Origin: Phymorhynchus buccinoides | Taxonomy: Eukaryota > Mollusca > Gastropoda > Neogastropoda > Raphitomidae | DNA length: 64,000 bases | Reading direction: 5' to 3' | NCBI GenBank assembly: GCA_017654935.2 | Contig: CM065704.1 | Coordinates: 17,728,565 to 17,792,564 of the forward strand | Translations under genes and position numbers: made by a program | Part shown: piece by piece, positions 32,653 to 44,572 of the stretch | Position numbering within the stretch: the stretch's first letter is position 1 | How the letters are laid out: every line of letters starts with the position of its first letter | The notes under the pieces: model-generated | Database searches by the model: none | The model's input: only the letters and a program-made list of their open reading frames with translations | What the model was told of the DNA's origin: nothing

Positions 32653-34644
32653 ATGCCAAGAGACCAGAATCCAGAATCCTCAGACCCCTTGCCCTTGGAA
32701 ACTCCAGCTTCCTCCATGCCAAGGGCACGAGAGCATTCAGTAAGATGCCAGCCCACTGAAATTGAGCCATGCTTTGCTAAAAGCAAATGTGAACCATGCA
32801 TTTCCGTCGTTGTAGCTGAAGCCCCATCTGTGGACGAGCATGTGAATATGTCAGATATACTGTGGATTTGCTGCAGAGCCCTTGTCAATGAAAGCCAACA
32901 AACTGTGCCATGCTGGGCAGGGTGGGTCTCAATCACTGCAACTGAAACAGAAGACAGCCAACAAGAATCAAATGTCCAGTACATGGCTCCAGTGTTTGCC
33001 CCAATCACTGACAATGCCACTGTGCAGCACTTGTTGCGTCTTTCTAAGGAAGCCTCAGAACTGGTTGGACAGCAATACACACTACTGACGTTTGACATGG
33101 CTGCTGCCAAAAAAGCCCTCGTCATTGTTTGGCAAAACCAACATGACTTCAAGAACGTCATTGTCAGGCTGGGAATGTTCCACCTAACATGTGCCTACAT
33201 GTGTGCCCTTGGAAAAAGTCTCAAGTGCAGTGGTTTTGAAAACATTCTCATTGAATCTGGTATCTGTGCTAGTGGATCAATTGACCAAGTCCTTTCTGGC
33301 AAGAACTACAACAGGGCTCTCAGGGTGCACAAACGTGTTATGGAGGCACTGGAACGGCTCTTGCTTCATGCATTTGAGAAGGCAGAACATGAGCTCTTTG
33401 ATGATGAGACACGAGCAGTGTTTCAGAGACTAGCCGAGGCACCAAGTGACGAAATGCTGAGGGCAGCTCTTGCAAATGAGAAATGCAGGACACTCCTTTC
33501 ACGTCTGTTCCAGTTCAGAGAGCGCGCACGCAAGGGTGAGATGGGCAAGACACCTCAGTTCTGGATGAATTACATAAGCAGGGTGTGGAATATACTGGAA
33601 CTGCAGAGAGCCACCAAAGAAAACAACTTCCCTCTTCATGTTGCAAATCTGCAGAACATGGTCAAACTCTTCTTCAGTTATGACCATCCCAACTATGCTC
33701 GCTACACAGCAGTCTACCTGCAGACGATGTTGAATCTCCCTACATCACATCCTGGTGCAGAAAAGCTCCTGCAAGGAAAGGGTTTCAGCGTGAACAGATC
33801 CTCGGTACCTGGCTCCAAAAATGCAGTCGATATCACGATCGAGCAGACAATTAATAGACATGCCAACACTACAGATGATGCCACGATTTCAATCAGATCG
33901 CCAGACACAGACGTGTTTGTCTTACTGCTCTACTTCTGTCAGCACATCAAGCAGACAGTTCTCTTTGACACTGGGAGTGGGGATGAGAGAAGGCTTCTCA
34001 ACATCCAAAGCATCATCACTGACACTGGAGAAGACATCTGCAAAGCCCTACCAGCACTGCATGCCTACTCGGGCTGCGACTCAACTAGTGCATTTGACAG
34101 GAAGGGCAAAGTGGCAGCTCTGAAACTACTACAGAAACATCAACACTTTCTCGAAGTGTTCCTTCAACTCGGAACTGCTGATGAAATCCCAGAACATGTC
34201 ATGGACAAACTTGAGGAGTTCACGTGCCTTCTGTATGGTTCACCTTCCTTCAAACAAGTCAACAAGTTGCGCCACCAAAAGTTCCAAGAGCGCTTCAGCG
34301 TCCCGTCCACCTCCTCTCTGCTGAACAGCTCCACTGGGATGGACATGAGTCTCTTACCACCTTGCAGAGATACTCTCAGAATGCATCTGAAGCGAGTAAA
34401 CTTTCAGACACTCATCTGGCTGTCAGCAGACCAGGCTATGCCTAGCCTCCCTGAGCCAGCAGGACATGGATGGGAGTTGGCAGATGGCAATCTGCAAATC
34501 AAATGGACACAGGGTTTCTTCATGCCACAAGAGCTGGTTGAAATTCTTGTCGAGCAGCCAGAGCCAGAACCACAGGACCAGGTAGATGATGACCAAGAAC
34601 CTGACTTTGATGATGTTGACGATTACTTTGTGGATGAAGACTAA
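32653..34644 (+). CDS. Transposon-encoded protein with PIN/FEN-nuclease-like motifs
   Basis: The 663-codon frame starts at the first ATG; the frame is open from 32599 but has a stop at 32596. The N-terminus contains two copies of a duplicated 20-odd-codon segment (PESSDPLPLETPASSMPRAR region). The middle is helical. At about residues 415-510 are SPDTDVFVLLLYFCQ and LPALHAYSGCDSTSAFDRKG with KVAALKLLQK. This order resembles the D-x-D-containing strand and G-C/S-D-x-x-x-x-x-x-G-x-G loop of FEN/XPG/PIN-like nucleases (inference). The C-terminus is acidic (EPEPQDQVDDDQEPDFDD). It lies inside the inverted-repeat element 32162-34946, so it is probably its transposase or an accessory protein. I recall multi-copy invertebrate proteins with a GCDTTSAF motif but cannot name the superfamily. 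The N-terminus may be incomplete. Confidence 0.7.
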   Translation: MPRDQNPESSDPLPLETPASSMPRAREHSVRCQPTEIEPCFAKSKCEPCISVVVAEAPSVDEHVNMSDILWICCRALVNESQQTVPCWAGWVSITATETEDSQQESNVQYMAPVFAPITDNATVQHLLRLSKEASELVGQQYTLLTFDMAAAKKALVIVWQNQHDFKNVIVRLGMFHLTCAYMCALGKSLKCSGFENILIESGICASGSIDQVLSGKNYNRALRVHKRVMEALERLLLHAFEKAEHELFDDETRAVFQRLAEAPSDEMLRAALANEKCRTLLSRLFQFRERARKGEMGKTPQFWMNYISRVWNILELQRATKENNFPLHVANLQNMVKLFFSYDHPNYARYTAVYLQTMLNLPTSHPGAEKLLQGKGFSVNRSSVPGSKNAVDITIEQTINRHANTTDDATISIRSPDTDVFVLLLYFCQHIKQTVLFDTGSGDERRLLNIQSIITDTGEDICKALPALHAYSGCDSTSAFDRKGKVAALKLLQKHQHFLEVFLQLGTADEIPEHVMDKLEEFTCLLYGSPSFKQVNKLRHQKFQERFSVPSTSSLLNSSTGMDMSLLPPCRDTLRMHLKRVNFQTLIWLSADQAMPSLPEPAGHGWELADGNLQIKWTQGFFMPQELVEILVEQPEPEPQDQVDDDQEPDFDDVDDYFVDED

Positions 34645-34946
34645 ACTTCACTCAAAAATGCTGACTTTTCATGTGAATGAAGACTTGTTGTGCATCCTTC
34701 CTGTGAAGAAAATGTGATCTGTTTGAATTTAAAAGCTAGGGAAAAGAGATACCCCTTCCCTCAGTCGCGACGTTTCGCTTTTCGGTATTACGTAACTTTG
34801 TGAGTGCACCATTGCCAAACGCACCACTTTGCTGGATGCAAACAACCTGATTCACACTTCTCAGGGGTCAAACTTTCCAAAAAACATTATCTTCAAAATT
34901 CCCCAGGGGGGGGGGGGAGGTACTGTGTAGGTCCCGTGAAGGTCTA

Positions 34947-35345
34947 TATCTAGGCCAAGTGCGAAAATGATCATAGGTCAAAGGTCAAGGTCACTGGCGC
35001 CGAACACCTGGCACGATAAGGGACCTAGGACGCTCAAATTCTACATGCGGGTAGGCACTAAAGATATCTAGCGCAAATCCATAAATGAAAGTCATAGGTC
35101 AAAAGTCAAGGTCACTGGCGCCGAAAATGCTGCCGAGCACCTGGCGCGATAACGATTGAATGGAGGGACCTAGGATGCTCAAATTTTGCATGCAGATAGG
35201 TACTAAGAATATCTCGGCTAAATTCAAAAATGAAGGTCAAGGTCACTGGAGCCGAAAATGCTGCTGAACACCTGGCCGATAACGGAGAGACCTAGGACGC
35301 TCAAATTTTGCATGCGGATAGATACTAAAGATATCTAGTTAACGT
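34947..35345 (+). repeat. AGGTCA-rich tandem repeat, about three units
   Basis: Units of about 110-130 bp repeat the string 'ggtcaaggtcactggcgccgaaaatgctg ... ggacctaggacgctcaaattttgcatgcggataggtactaaagatatctag' in divergent form. The first unit contains AGGTCAAAGGTCAAGGTCA, that is AGGTCA half-sites one and zero bases apart. A partial unit lies left of the transposon at 32090-32161, so the array was split by that insertion. Confidence 0.75.
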
Positions 35346-36145
35346 CTTAACGCTCTAGTTTAAGCACTGTTATTGAAAATAATTGAAAGAAATGATGTTT
35401 GAAATAAGACAATTGTTGGTGTTATGATATTGTACAGAAATGATGTAATCAATGTCGCAGTAACAATGACGGATGTAACCAACTTCCGTAATGACCATTG
35501 CGTTTGTTAAATCACTATGAAATGCTTAAGCAAATATTCATTAATGCAGGCATGTATAAGTCTTAACACTATTGTGACTGATGCTGCCTCAGCCTATTCT
35601 CAGTGCAGGCCTGAGCCTGCCGCTGAGTGGCTCATAGAAATTGGGTGCTTGAAAACAACACATCTAGCTAAGCTGAATGATGTCCTACCACGACCAAAGT
35701 TTGCGTACTTACTGAAAAAAGGCTGCTAAGTTCATCTGTGTACTTTTTAAGTTGATAGATATAACGCTGTTTACATGCCGACTTGAAAAGGGGGAATAAT
35801 TCATCGCTTACATGCATTGCATTCAACGACACCCCCTGTCCCCACAACGAACACTCTCACTCTCAGTCTCTTTGACTTGTAGAGGCCACTGACACGCTAG
35901 CTTCACTTTCACGCTCATCCTCGCTGTTTTCGTCACTTTCTTAGTCAGAAAACGAGTATTCTGGAACTTTATCATCAGATTCATCCAGATCGAGAAGATG
36001 GAGAATCTCCTCTCTTGTTAAACCACGGTGGTTTGGCATTTGGCGTTCGTAATTGGCGTCAAATCGGCGATCTAAGACAAATAAATTGCAAAAACGGAAG
36101 TGTACTATAAAGCGAAACTACTCGCAGAACGAAGGCCAACATTGT

Positions 36146-36568
36146 GGCGGTACCATAGCCGATGAGGTTTATCCGAGGCATGGTTACCGCTGCACATATC
36201 TATATTGTTAAAAACTCGGGACTTTACCGGTGTTGCACTGCCTCCGGGCATTGCAGCCAGTATTGTTCCCACCATCTTTGTATTTACAAATGTTCCATAT
36301 GTGTCTATGACCGAGAGGACGTAAAACACCATTTTTCATTCAACGAAGGCAAACAAGTCACACTTGTGGCGGTGCCATAGCCGATGAGGCGTGGTCACCA
36401 CTACAGCTATCTGTATTAATTTTTAAAAATCGGGACTTTACTGGTTTCGTACTGCCTCCGGGCATTGCCTCCAGTATTGTTCCCACCATATTTGTATTTA
36501 CAAATGTCCCATATGTGTCTGATTCATACGAAGAGGACGTAAAACACCATTTTCGTCCAACGAAGGCA
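36146..36568 (+). repeat. Two tandem copies of the dispersed GGGACTTTACTGG repeat
   Basis: Copies at 36146-36345 and 36367-36568, each starting gcggtaccatagccgatgag or gcggtgccatagccgatgag. The second is nearly identical to 5039-5245. Confidence 0.8.
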
Positions 36569-36680
36569 AACTGTGGTCAAATGTTTTACACGAGTTTTAC
36601 ACCTTATACCGTTGGGCGACTGTGAACGTGGCCAGGCAGTGTTCTACTGCCTCAAACACGAACGCGACCTGTCATCAATA

Positions 36681-36914
36681 TTAACCCTTTCGCCGCCAGC
36701 CATTTTTCAGCCAGAATATAAGTATTAAAATTAATTGGGTAGAGAAAAAAAAGATCTGAAATGTTGGGAATTCCTCTGACATGATTGTATAACATTAGGC
36801 CTATAATTACCTCCCAAAATTCAGAAAATAGGATCTTCGGATAACAGGCCCTGGTTTGATGCCTTTTAGTGACATGGGTATTAAACAAAACCATGAAAAA
36901 TGCTAGAGCGTTAA
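36681..36914 (-). mobile_element. TTAA-flanked MITE, degenerate copy 2
   Basis: Reverse orientation: TTAACCCTTTCGCCGCCAGC at the left, the conserved body through gacatgggtattaaa, then a diverged end reaching ttaa at 36911-36914. The expected ccaatgtcgcat end is lost. Confidence 0.7.
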
Positions 36915-37265
36915 GACGCTAGAAGAAGTTAAAGAAGGGTTTTTTTGCGTTTTTCTCAAAACATTCAAAAATGAGTTAGGCAGTTGTCTTATGAGCGTGA
37001 TGATGTTTAGGCCTATATTTAATCTTGTAATACCTATTATCTTATCGTACTGTTTCATATTTCAGTATTGAATGTTTTTGTGTACTGCTATGTATCTTAG
37101 CATATTTGGAACTATGTTATTGTCGCGTATGTTTTATGTAGCGTTTTGTATAAGTGCTTAGCATGTCTGGAAATGATTTGATCGTATTATTATGTTTGAT
37201 TCTGCAAAAAGTTTTTATATAAAACTTAAGTATTCTGCACTTCTAACGCATTAACTTTTAAATCT

Positions 37266-37506
37266 TTAACTCTTTCGCCGCCAAAGTCGCACTTCTGCAC
37301 CACAATGATTTAACATCCATGTTACTTAAAGCCTTGAAATCTGAGCCTATTATCCAATGGTCTAGTGTGTTTCATTTTGAGAGGTAAAATTAGGCCTTAT
37401 TTCATACACCACAGAGGAGTCCCCAATATTTCAGACAAAATCTTTTCACTACTCAGATAGGTTTAATGGAAAATTATGGCTAAAAATTGGCAAGAGGTAA
37501 AGGTTT
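37266..37506 (+). mobile_element. TTAA-flanked MITE, diverged copy 3
   Basis: Begins TTAACTCTTTCGCCGCCAAA and follows the family body (gcaccacaatgatttaacat). The right terminal repeat is worn to ggcaagaggtaaagg. Confidence 0.7.
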
Positions 37507-37516
37507 ACCCAAGAAG

Positions 37517-38400
37517 AATATACCAGCTTCGTTCTCTTCGTTCGCGGCTGGTAATAACGATCATTGCATTTCATTAATACTAGCGCAACGCTAAGTACCG
37601 GTAACGCCTAGAAACGAATTTGAAGCGATTCGGTTAAGAAACGGCGAAGTTATAAGGCCCTGTTTCCCGTTGGCGCTGCTCTGAGAGTGACGCGCTCTCC
37701 CTAGTAACGGTAACGCCTAGCAATGGTAACGCCAAGTACTGGTAACGCTGAGTACAGCAAATTTGAAGCGATTCGGTTAAGAAACGGCAGAGTTATAAGG
37801 CCCCGTTTCCCGTTGGCGCTGCACTTTGAGAGTGACGCGCTCTCTCGATTCTCTTCAAATTTGCTGCCAGGCTTTGCCCTGGCCACAGCAAACATGACAG
37901 CAAATTGAAAGCGATTCGGTTACGAAACGGCAGAGTTATTTGTGAAAAGGTGAAGCGGCGTATATCGCGCGCGTTAGATTCGCTTCCGGTTTGGCACACT
38001 GGTAGTCACCGTCCCGGGTCATCTATCTTCCAAATGCGAAGGCAATCCGTCCAGAAATACCGGAGATACGGGCGCCGAGAGGCCGATGGATACGCAAACC
38101 GCGCAAATGACACGGCCGCCTCGGTTGCCGTTGTTAGGGCTCATAGCAAATTTGAAGCGATTCGGTCGAAAAACCGCGGAGTTATAAGGCCCGTTTTGTG
38201 TTTCAGACACACACACAGACAGAGACACACTTGCCTTTTTATTATATGATTGCTGCCAAGATTTGACAAAATGACAAAAAAAGAAAAGAATCGTTCTCTT
38301 CGTTCGCGGCTGGCAATAACGATCATTGCATTTCATTAATATTGCTGCCAAGATTTGACAAAATGACAAAAGAAGAAAAGAAAAAAAAAGAATCGAATCA
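37517..38400 (+). repeat. Repeat block with GAAGCGATTCGGTTAAGAAA units
   Basis: gaagcgattcggttaagaaa + cggcgaagttataaggcc occurs near 37619, 37765 and (diverged) 37907 and 38153. A 50-bp string starting gttctcttcgttcgcggctg is present at 37531 and 38290, and a block starting ttgctgccaagatttgacaa at 38250 and 38342. The direct repeats at both sides suggest serial duplication of one interspersed repeat. No coding potential. Confidence 0.65.
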
Positions 38401-38476
38401 GAATAAATGACAAAAAGTAATTAAAGAAAGGATTATAACTTCGTTGTAAAAGCAACATACATGTACAAAGCAGCTA

Positions 38477-38625
38477 ATACACAGATACACATCTGTATCA
38501 CTAAAAATTCGGGACTTTCCTGGAGTTGCACTGCCTCCGGGTATTGCCTCCAGGATCGTTCCCACCATCTTTATATCTAATAATGTCCCATATGTGTCTG
38601 TTTCAGACCGGAGGACGCTAAACGG
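38477..38625 (+). repeat. Dispersed GGGACTTTACTGG repeat, further copy
   Basis: cagatacacatctgtatcac, gggactttcctggagttgca, gtcccatatgtgtctgtttc and agaccggaggacgctaaacg. Same subfamily as 2549-2690. Confidence 0.75.
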
Positions 38626-40692
38626 CTTTTCACCCCCCCCCCCCCTCCCACACACACACTCAAGAAAAAAATCACTCATGATCCTGATCAGATTTATCTC
38701 AACCCGTGCGTCTGACCAGGCTCATTCACCTTGAGTAAGTGAGAATATATTATTTTAATAATTATCACCATGAATTCTTTCTGCACAAGAAAAGTGGTCC
38801 AATGCTTAATTTAGTTCTAATGATGGAATCTCGATTCTAGTGCTGATTAAAACCCAAAGCTTGTGTATAGGGTTAAGCTTAGTTCTTTTCATTTCACAAA
38901 AAAAGTCAATAAACGGAATTTCACCCCAGAATCATATTTCAATAACTAATAATCAAATAGTCAAAGCTATGCTTGCATTTCATGAGTTTCAAGCTCGCAG
39001 CTTGAGGATTCATCAATCATGTAAAAATTATTGAGATACATGGTGATACAATGACTAATACACACGTGTGTAAGCATGAATCTGATGAAATGCTACTGTC
39101 CACACGAATCTGATGAAATACTACTAGTACTACAACCAGTTTCCTTCACTATAGCATAGACCTATTCGTCAAGACCCCCATACACTAATTTGATGAAATG
39201 ATACGTAAATCATTAAATGACAAATCTCTTCTTTTTTTTTCCAGGCCCATGTTAAAGAAAACTGTATTCTTTATGCGAATCTGATGAATATTTTTTATGT
39301 TCTATTGTATTTCATGAGATTCATGTCTCACACGAGTGGGGTGCTCCACTAGTAGTTTGTTCAGATTCATCAAGACCCCCATACACAATTTTGGTGAAAG
39401 GTGATGTGTGTATTTAACATAAAACGATAAATCTCATGAAAAAATTCGACTGGTAAGAGTTACTATCCCTGAAATGGTCGAGTGTTGCAACAACCCCGCA
39501 ACCGGTTAACCCTAGCCACTGTGTTTTACTTTTGTTTTTTAAAAATTCAGGCACACAAATCTGATTGATGATTTAAACAAATGTATTCTTCATACGAATG
39601 TGATGAAATGCTACAGTTTCCTGTGCAGACTCGTTTACCCCCTACACAAGTCTTGAGTAGTCTGGGTAGCTGAGTAGTTAGAGCATTATTTTCAATTTTG
39701 AAGAGTAGTAGATGTCCAAATTGAGTAGAATACTACTCGAAAAGAGTAGAGTAAACAGGTCTGCCTGTGGTCTATTGTGTAAACAGTAGAAATAGAATAG
39801 TATTTTGTCATTCATGCCTAACGCACGTGTGATGTAAATTGAATGGATTTCCACACTTCGTCACTTGATCCTGAATTATAATCTTATCTTTTTTGTTCTA
39901 ATAAATTAAACAGTTAAAATTAAGTGTTTTTTGTTTTGTTTTACTCGATTGGATGCTTTAAAATTTACTTACCGCGAATGACAGGAGACTTGAAGACAGA
40001 ATCTTGACTTTTCCTCCTTCTTTGGATGCGTTGCGATCTTGCTCTCTTGGCTGTTCGAAAGCATGTAACCCGTGACAGGAAGCACATGGACAAGAAACGG
40101 AAGTTCACACCGAGTTGTTGCCCCTTTTGCTTACTTATAAACCACAAGTACAAAATTTACCAAAGCGCCCCGGCTCGCAGCTTGAGATAAATTATTCAAA
40201 GTAAAAGTTACTGCTTGTATTTGTCAAGCAAATTTTGTTTGTTATAGACTCAAAAGTTACTCTCTGATTTGTACAACCTCCACAAGATTCTGTAATAAAG
40301 TGTGCAAACCTGTTTTTAACAAAGCAAAACTATGAAAAACAATTCAGACTGATAGGCCTGTGTGTGTGTGTGTGTGTGTGTGTTTGTCCCAGTTTTATTC
40401 AACTTCAAGCCTTTTTTGCTTTTCACAGAACTACTATTGCTAAAATGATTTGTGTTATATTAACTGAATATAATTATTTTGTTTTGGAAAAAACACCGTG
40501 TCTACAACATTTTTAACGAATTTAATTACTTTTGGCATTGACTGCTTCATCAAGAAAGTGATTCCATGCATTTACCACTCTGTTAGTAAAAAGGTTTTGT
40601 GCTAACTTTTGTTGTTTCGCCACGGGTTCTGTCACCCTCACAGAGAGTTAGCAGGCTGTTAGTAGTAGAATACTCATATAAACTCTGATTCT
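38626..40692. other. No gene seen
   Basis: AT-rich sequence with several copies of cgaatctgatgaaatgctac (around 39075, 39105, 39270, 39590), a loosely repeated motif. No convincing coding sequence. Confidence 0.5.
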
Positions 40693-41306
40693 GTGTACTT
40701 CAGTGAAGTCAAAAGGTTTTGTTCATGGTGCAAAGATAATAATCTGGATTTAAATGTTGGTAAGACAAAAGAAGTGCTTGTAGATTTTCGTAGAAGCCCA
40801 GTGCCAGTGCCACATTTGGAAATTGATGGTGAAACGGTTGAAAGAATTGATGAGTACATATACCTAGGCACAGTTTTAGACAAGAAACTTACTTTTGATA
40901 AACACATTGAGCATATACATAAGAAGAGTCAGTCCAGGATCTTTTGTTTACAGAGGCTAAGGAATATTGGTGTCTGTTCAGATATTCTTCAAACCTACTA
41001 CCGATGTTGCATTGAATCTGTTCTTACTGTGTCATTTATCTGTTGGTATGGAAGCTCGAGTGTAAAAAGTAAGCGTGTGTTGAGTGATATGGTGAAGGTG
41101 TGCAGTAAGGTGCAAGGCAGAGTGGTATGCAAGAGTTGTATGACAGACAGGTAGTCAAAGCCAGGAAAATTCTTATTGATAACAGTCATGTTCTGGCAAA
41201 ATACTATGAAGTGTTACCATCGGGCCGTCGATACAGAACTCTAAAACTGAAAATAAGAGCACAGAAAACTTTCTTACCAAGATCAATTCATCTGTTGAAC
41301 ACTTAA
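40693..41306 (+). pseudogene. 5'-truncated non-LTR retrotransposon reverse transcriptase, C-terminal fragment
   Basis: The frame encodes the RT thumb and downstream region: WCKDNNLDLNVGKTKEVLVD, IDEYIYLGTVLDKKLTFDKH, then YYRCCIESVLTVSFICWYGS. After one frameshift at about 41140 it continues VVKARKILIDNSHVLAKYYE and VLPSGRRYRTLKLK up to a TAA at 41304-41306. The order matches Jockey-superfamily (Rex1/CR1-like) LINEs. The 3' UTR probably runs to about 41712 (tgagataataaagatgat). The 5' part is missing, as in most LINE copies. Confidence 0.85.
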
Positions 41307-43094
41307 TGTACTGCATCGAGTGATTGTTTTGCTGAGCAGCCTGTCCATCTCCTTGGGATTGAATTTGTGCAAGCCTATTTGTAGTCCCCTTGTTCTACAA
41401 TAGATTACTGCTGTGTATGTCCTTGACTAAATTGTCTGTGTAGAGATGGTGTAGGTACTGTTATTGCTGCATTTTTAAGCTTTTTTGTTGTTGCTTTTTT
41501 TAAACTGATTATGTCTTGATTTAAAATGTATTTTAAAAATGCGTTCTGCTTTTACTGGAGTAATTGTTCGTATTCGTCCAGTTTGTTAATTACAATATTG
41601 CAGTGTTATTAGTTATTTGTTTATATTCTTTAATTGTTGTTGATAGTTTATTGTTGTTTTTCTTATGAGCACCTGGCTGCAATTTCTCAGTTATGAGATA
41701 ATAAAGATGATTTGATGGTGACAAATCTTGTAAACGTCAATCATACCACCCCTGAGCCTTCTCTAAGCTAGGTAATCGTAAATAAACAAGCTTTTCCTTG
41801 TATGTCATATTATTTGTATCAACAATCTTTTGTGTGAACATTCTCTGGACTCCCTCCGGCAGATCTGTGTTTTCTGAAATGTGGACACCATACTGGATTG
41901 CCGTAATTAATATACTAACTTAGGTCTCACCAAAGCCTTAACCCAGACATCCTATTGGCTTTTAATACAGTGTTATTTATGTTCGAAAGCGCAGCAACTA
42001 CCCAATTTTTTTTCTGTCCTTTTTTGTTCTCTATTTTTCATCCCAATGTTTTAGGGGGAGCCAGAACTTGGAATTGAAACTGAGTGTCTCCTTACTAAAG
42101 ACTGATAACCATGGAGCTGAAAGCGAAAGTGAAGAAAATGTGTCTGGTCGATGGCACTCTATTACCATCCCATCGACCAATGTGCATGACCTCTAATGTC
42201 ATCAGAGTTGGCAGCATTCATGACCTCTAATGTCATCAGAGTTGGCAGCATTCATCGCACCATGCACTTTTGAAGACAATACTCAAGCATTCCGAATGGT
42301 GTGGTCATCATCAAGCTAACAGGGTTATGCTACAAAAATTCATCCAAACATGCCCAGTATTCTCAGCAATATAGAACATTTTGTCACTTCTTAATCAGGA
42401 ATGGAAAGCTGGGAGCAGACGAAGAATGTATTTCATCTACTGACTGCAGCTTTTCCACAAGTGACTTCTCTGGAATGACTTCCTGTTGCACCATAGATGA
42501 GAAACAAAAAATAAAAATAAAAACACCCATACCCACACACACACATGCGCGCGCACACATCTGCATCTTCCACAAAACTCCCCATAAAATTCACGCAGTC
42601 ACTGGCGAAGTGCTTACAGACCTTGCCATTTTTGCTTTTCCCCTTTTGACACTTCTAAAAATGTGTGTTGCGTGAAGCATCTGTCACCTTTGTGTAATTG
42701 TGAGTGGGCTTACCAGGCAGAATTTACACCAATTAAGATCCTGCAGAGCCAATTTGCATTTTGATGATAGTATAGTATAGTATAGTGTGGGACTGGCTCA
42801 AGCCTAAGCCTTGCGGCTTATAAACGTCCCTTCATTGACAGTTTTGTTTGCATAAGCATGCCTTTTAAAATTATGTTGAAAAGTTTGACAGTATTGCTTC
42901 ATAGCATAGGGGTGTGTGCCAGTGTGTGTGTGTGTGTGTGTGTGTTTTCTCTGTGCTCATATAGATATAAGCATTGCTGTATGAAGCTGTGTTCTTAAGA
43001 TTTTAAGAATAGAAGGGTTACCCTTGGATGTGTGTACCGTACATGTTAATGAATGTGCACAATCATTAGCATGCCAATATTGAATATGTGCATA
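41307..43094. other. LINE 3' UTR then no gene seen
   Basis: 41307-41712 is probably the LINE 3' UTR. 42188-42260 holds a 36-bp direct duplication (catgacctctaatgtcatca + gagttggcagcatt). Nothing coding beyond short frames. Confidence 0.5.
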
Positions 43095-43111
43095 TGTGTG
43101 TGTGTGTGTGA

Positions 43112-43168
<57 letters not shown>
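43095..43168 (+). repeat. (GT)n(GA)n microsatellite
   Basis: (GT)n about 25 nt and (GA)n about 50 nt. Confidence 0.92.
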
Positions 43169-43170
<2 letters not shown>

Positions 43171-44572
43171 TATAGGCGGATGTTTATTTGGTGACCCACT
43201 TCTGAAATCATATTAAATAAACATGCTCTCTTGCACACTGCCAAAATAAACAGATTACATTAAAATATGTTTTAATAAAAATCGCAAGCGACATATTCTA
43301 GACATGTCAAATGTCTGTTTCTGTAAATTACATTTTAAATATACAATACAGCATCAACAGATAAATTTACAAACTTCGTGATGCACCACATAAAACTCAA
43401 ATAAAAATGTCCTCTATCAAAAATTCCCAACTCAAAATGCACTTTTTGTTCTTCCAAACAATGACAAAACAAACAATACAAATATTGCAAATCCTTATAT
43501 CTGACACTGAAACAAACAAAAAATATATATGAAAGTGTATTTTACGAATCCAAAATATATTTTTTTAAATAACAAAGTTCAAGTGTACAAAGAATGAAAA
43601 GAAAAAGAAATAAGAAATAAATGTCAGCCTTTTACATTCTTAGAAAACACACCAAAGCAGCACACTTTCTTCAAACACATTCAACAACTCAAGTGAATGG
43701 AAAAGTTCTACGATTGCACAACACTCAAGCATGTCTCACTCACCAGTTTCACGCCATTTACTTTCACATTTCTGAAACCTCAAAAGTTTCTTATTCTCCC
43801 TCTCTCATCATAGTTCACCAGGCATGGTAGTGGGGGCAAAGTGGTTTTCAAGGAAAATGGCCGGGGGTCCAGGGGGCCGAAGAAAATTCAATAAAATAGT
43901 GAAATGTTCACTTTTTCATGCCATTTCAATGCATATTTTAAAATAACTTTGTTTCAAACTGTTTCGCGGATTTTCCGCGATTCGCGGAGGTCTACCATGC
44001 CTGGTTCACATAACTAACAGATTATAAAAAAACCCATGTTGACATTCAAAGAAACAAACACCAATTGTTCTGGAAGAGATTTTCCGGTGTATTTCGCCTT
44101 CATTGATGCATGGACTTTAGTTTATAGAAACCTTAATGCATTAGTACACATCACCGATATTACTTCTTTCTTGCTTTGTAATAAGTCTACCTGGGTACAA
44201 AACAAAACACAAACAAGCTGACTAATAAATACGCCCCTTTCAACACACACTGGACTACACTTAGGTAGTTTTCAAGGAATAAGCTTACCCTTGAGACAAA
44301 CAACGCAATGGGAAATGTTAACTTTTATTTGTGATTGATTACTGGTAGATGATATATCAACACCTAAAACGGTGCAAGGCTAGACTAACACTGGCAACTG
44401 AGATCTCTGCACAGTTTATCTTTCACTATTTTTATTTTTTTACAAAAAAGCTAAATGGCAGCCTAGGTAGCTTCTATCCACATCCATGCATATCTTTTGA
44501 AGCTCCCATAATATACATTTCATAAGACTATTGGTCCAAAGTTCATGCTCACACATACACACGCGGAGTATG
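43169..44572. other. No gene seen
   Basis: AT-rich, non-coding sequence. 43825-44005 (catggtagtgggggcaaagt ... ggtctaccatgcctgg) has inverted ends catggtag / ctaccatg and may be a small MITE-like unit. Confidence 0.4.

Larger units (their letters stand above)
32162..34946 (+). mobile_element. DNA transposon with long TIRs and a 663-codon ORF
   Basis: The left arm (32162 to about 32350) and right arm (about 34760-34946) are inverted copies. Shared blocks include TAGACCTTCAC at the outer ends, a poly-C run, GGAATTTTG, TTTGACCCC-, AATCAGGTTGTTTGCAT and TGCACTCACAAAGTTACGTA. The left arm is interrupted: its inner part (GACTGAGGGAAGGGG) reappears at about 32495-32555. Outside, left flank actaagaATAT and right flank ATATctagg rejoin into one unit of the AGGTCA-type repeat, which fixes the ends and suggests a 3-4 bp target duplication (TAT or ATAT). 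Confidence 0.8.

Noticed and set aside
32586..33161. Minus-strand 191-codon frame opposite the transposon ORF
   Set aside because: Antisense shadow; the plus-strand ORF is far longer and has motif content.
37531..38340. LTR retrotransposon suggested by 50-bp direct repeats
   Set aside because: The repeats are too short, there is no primer-binding site, polypurine tract or gag/pol sequence, and internal units are themselves related; serial duplication of one repeat explains it.
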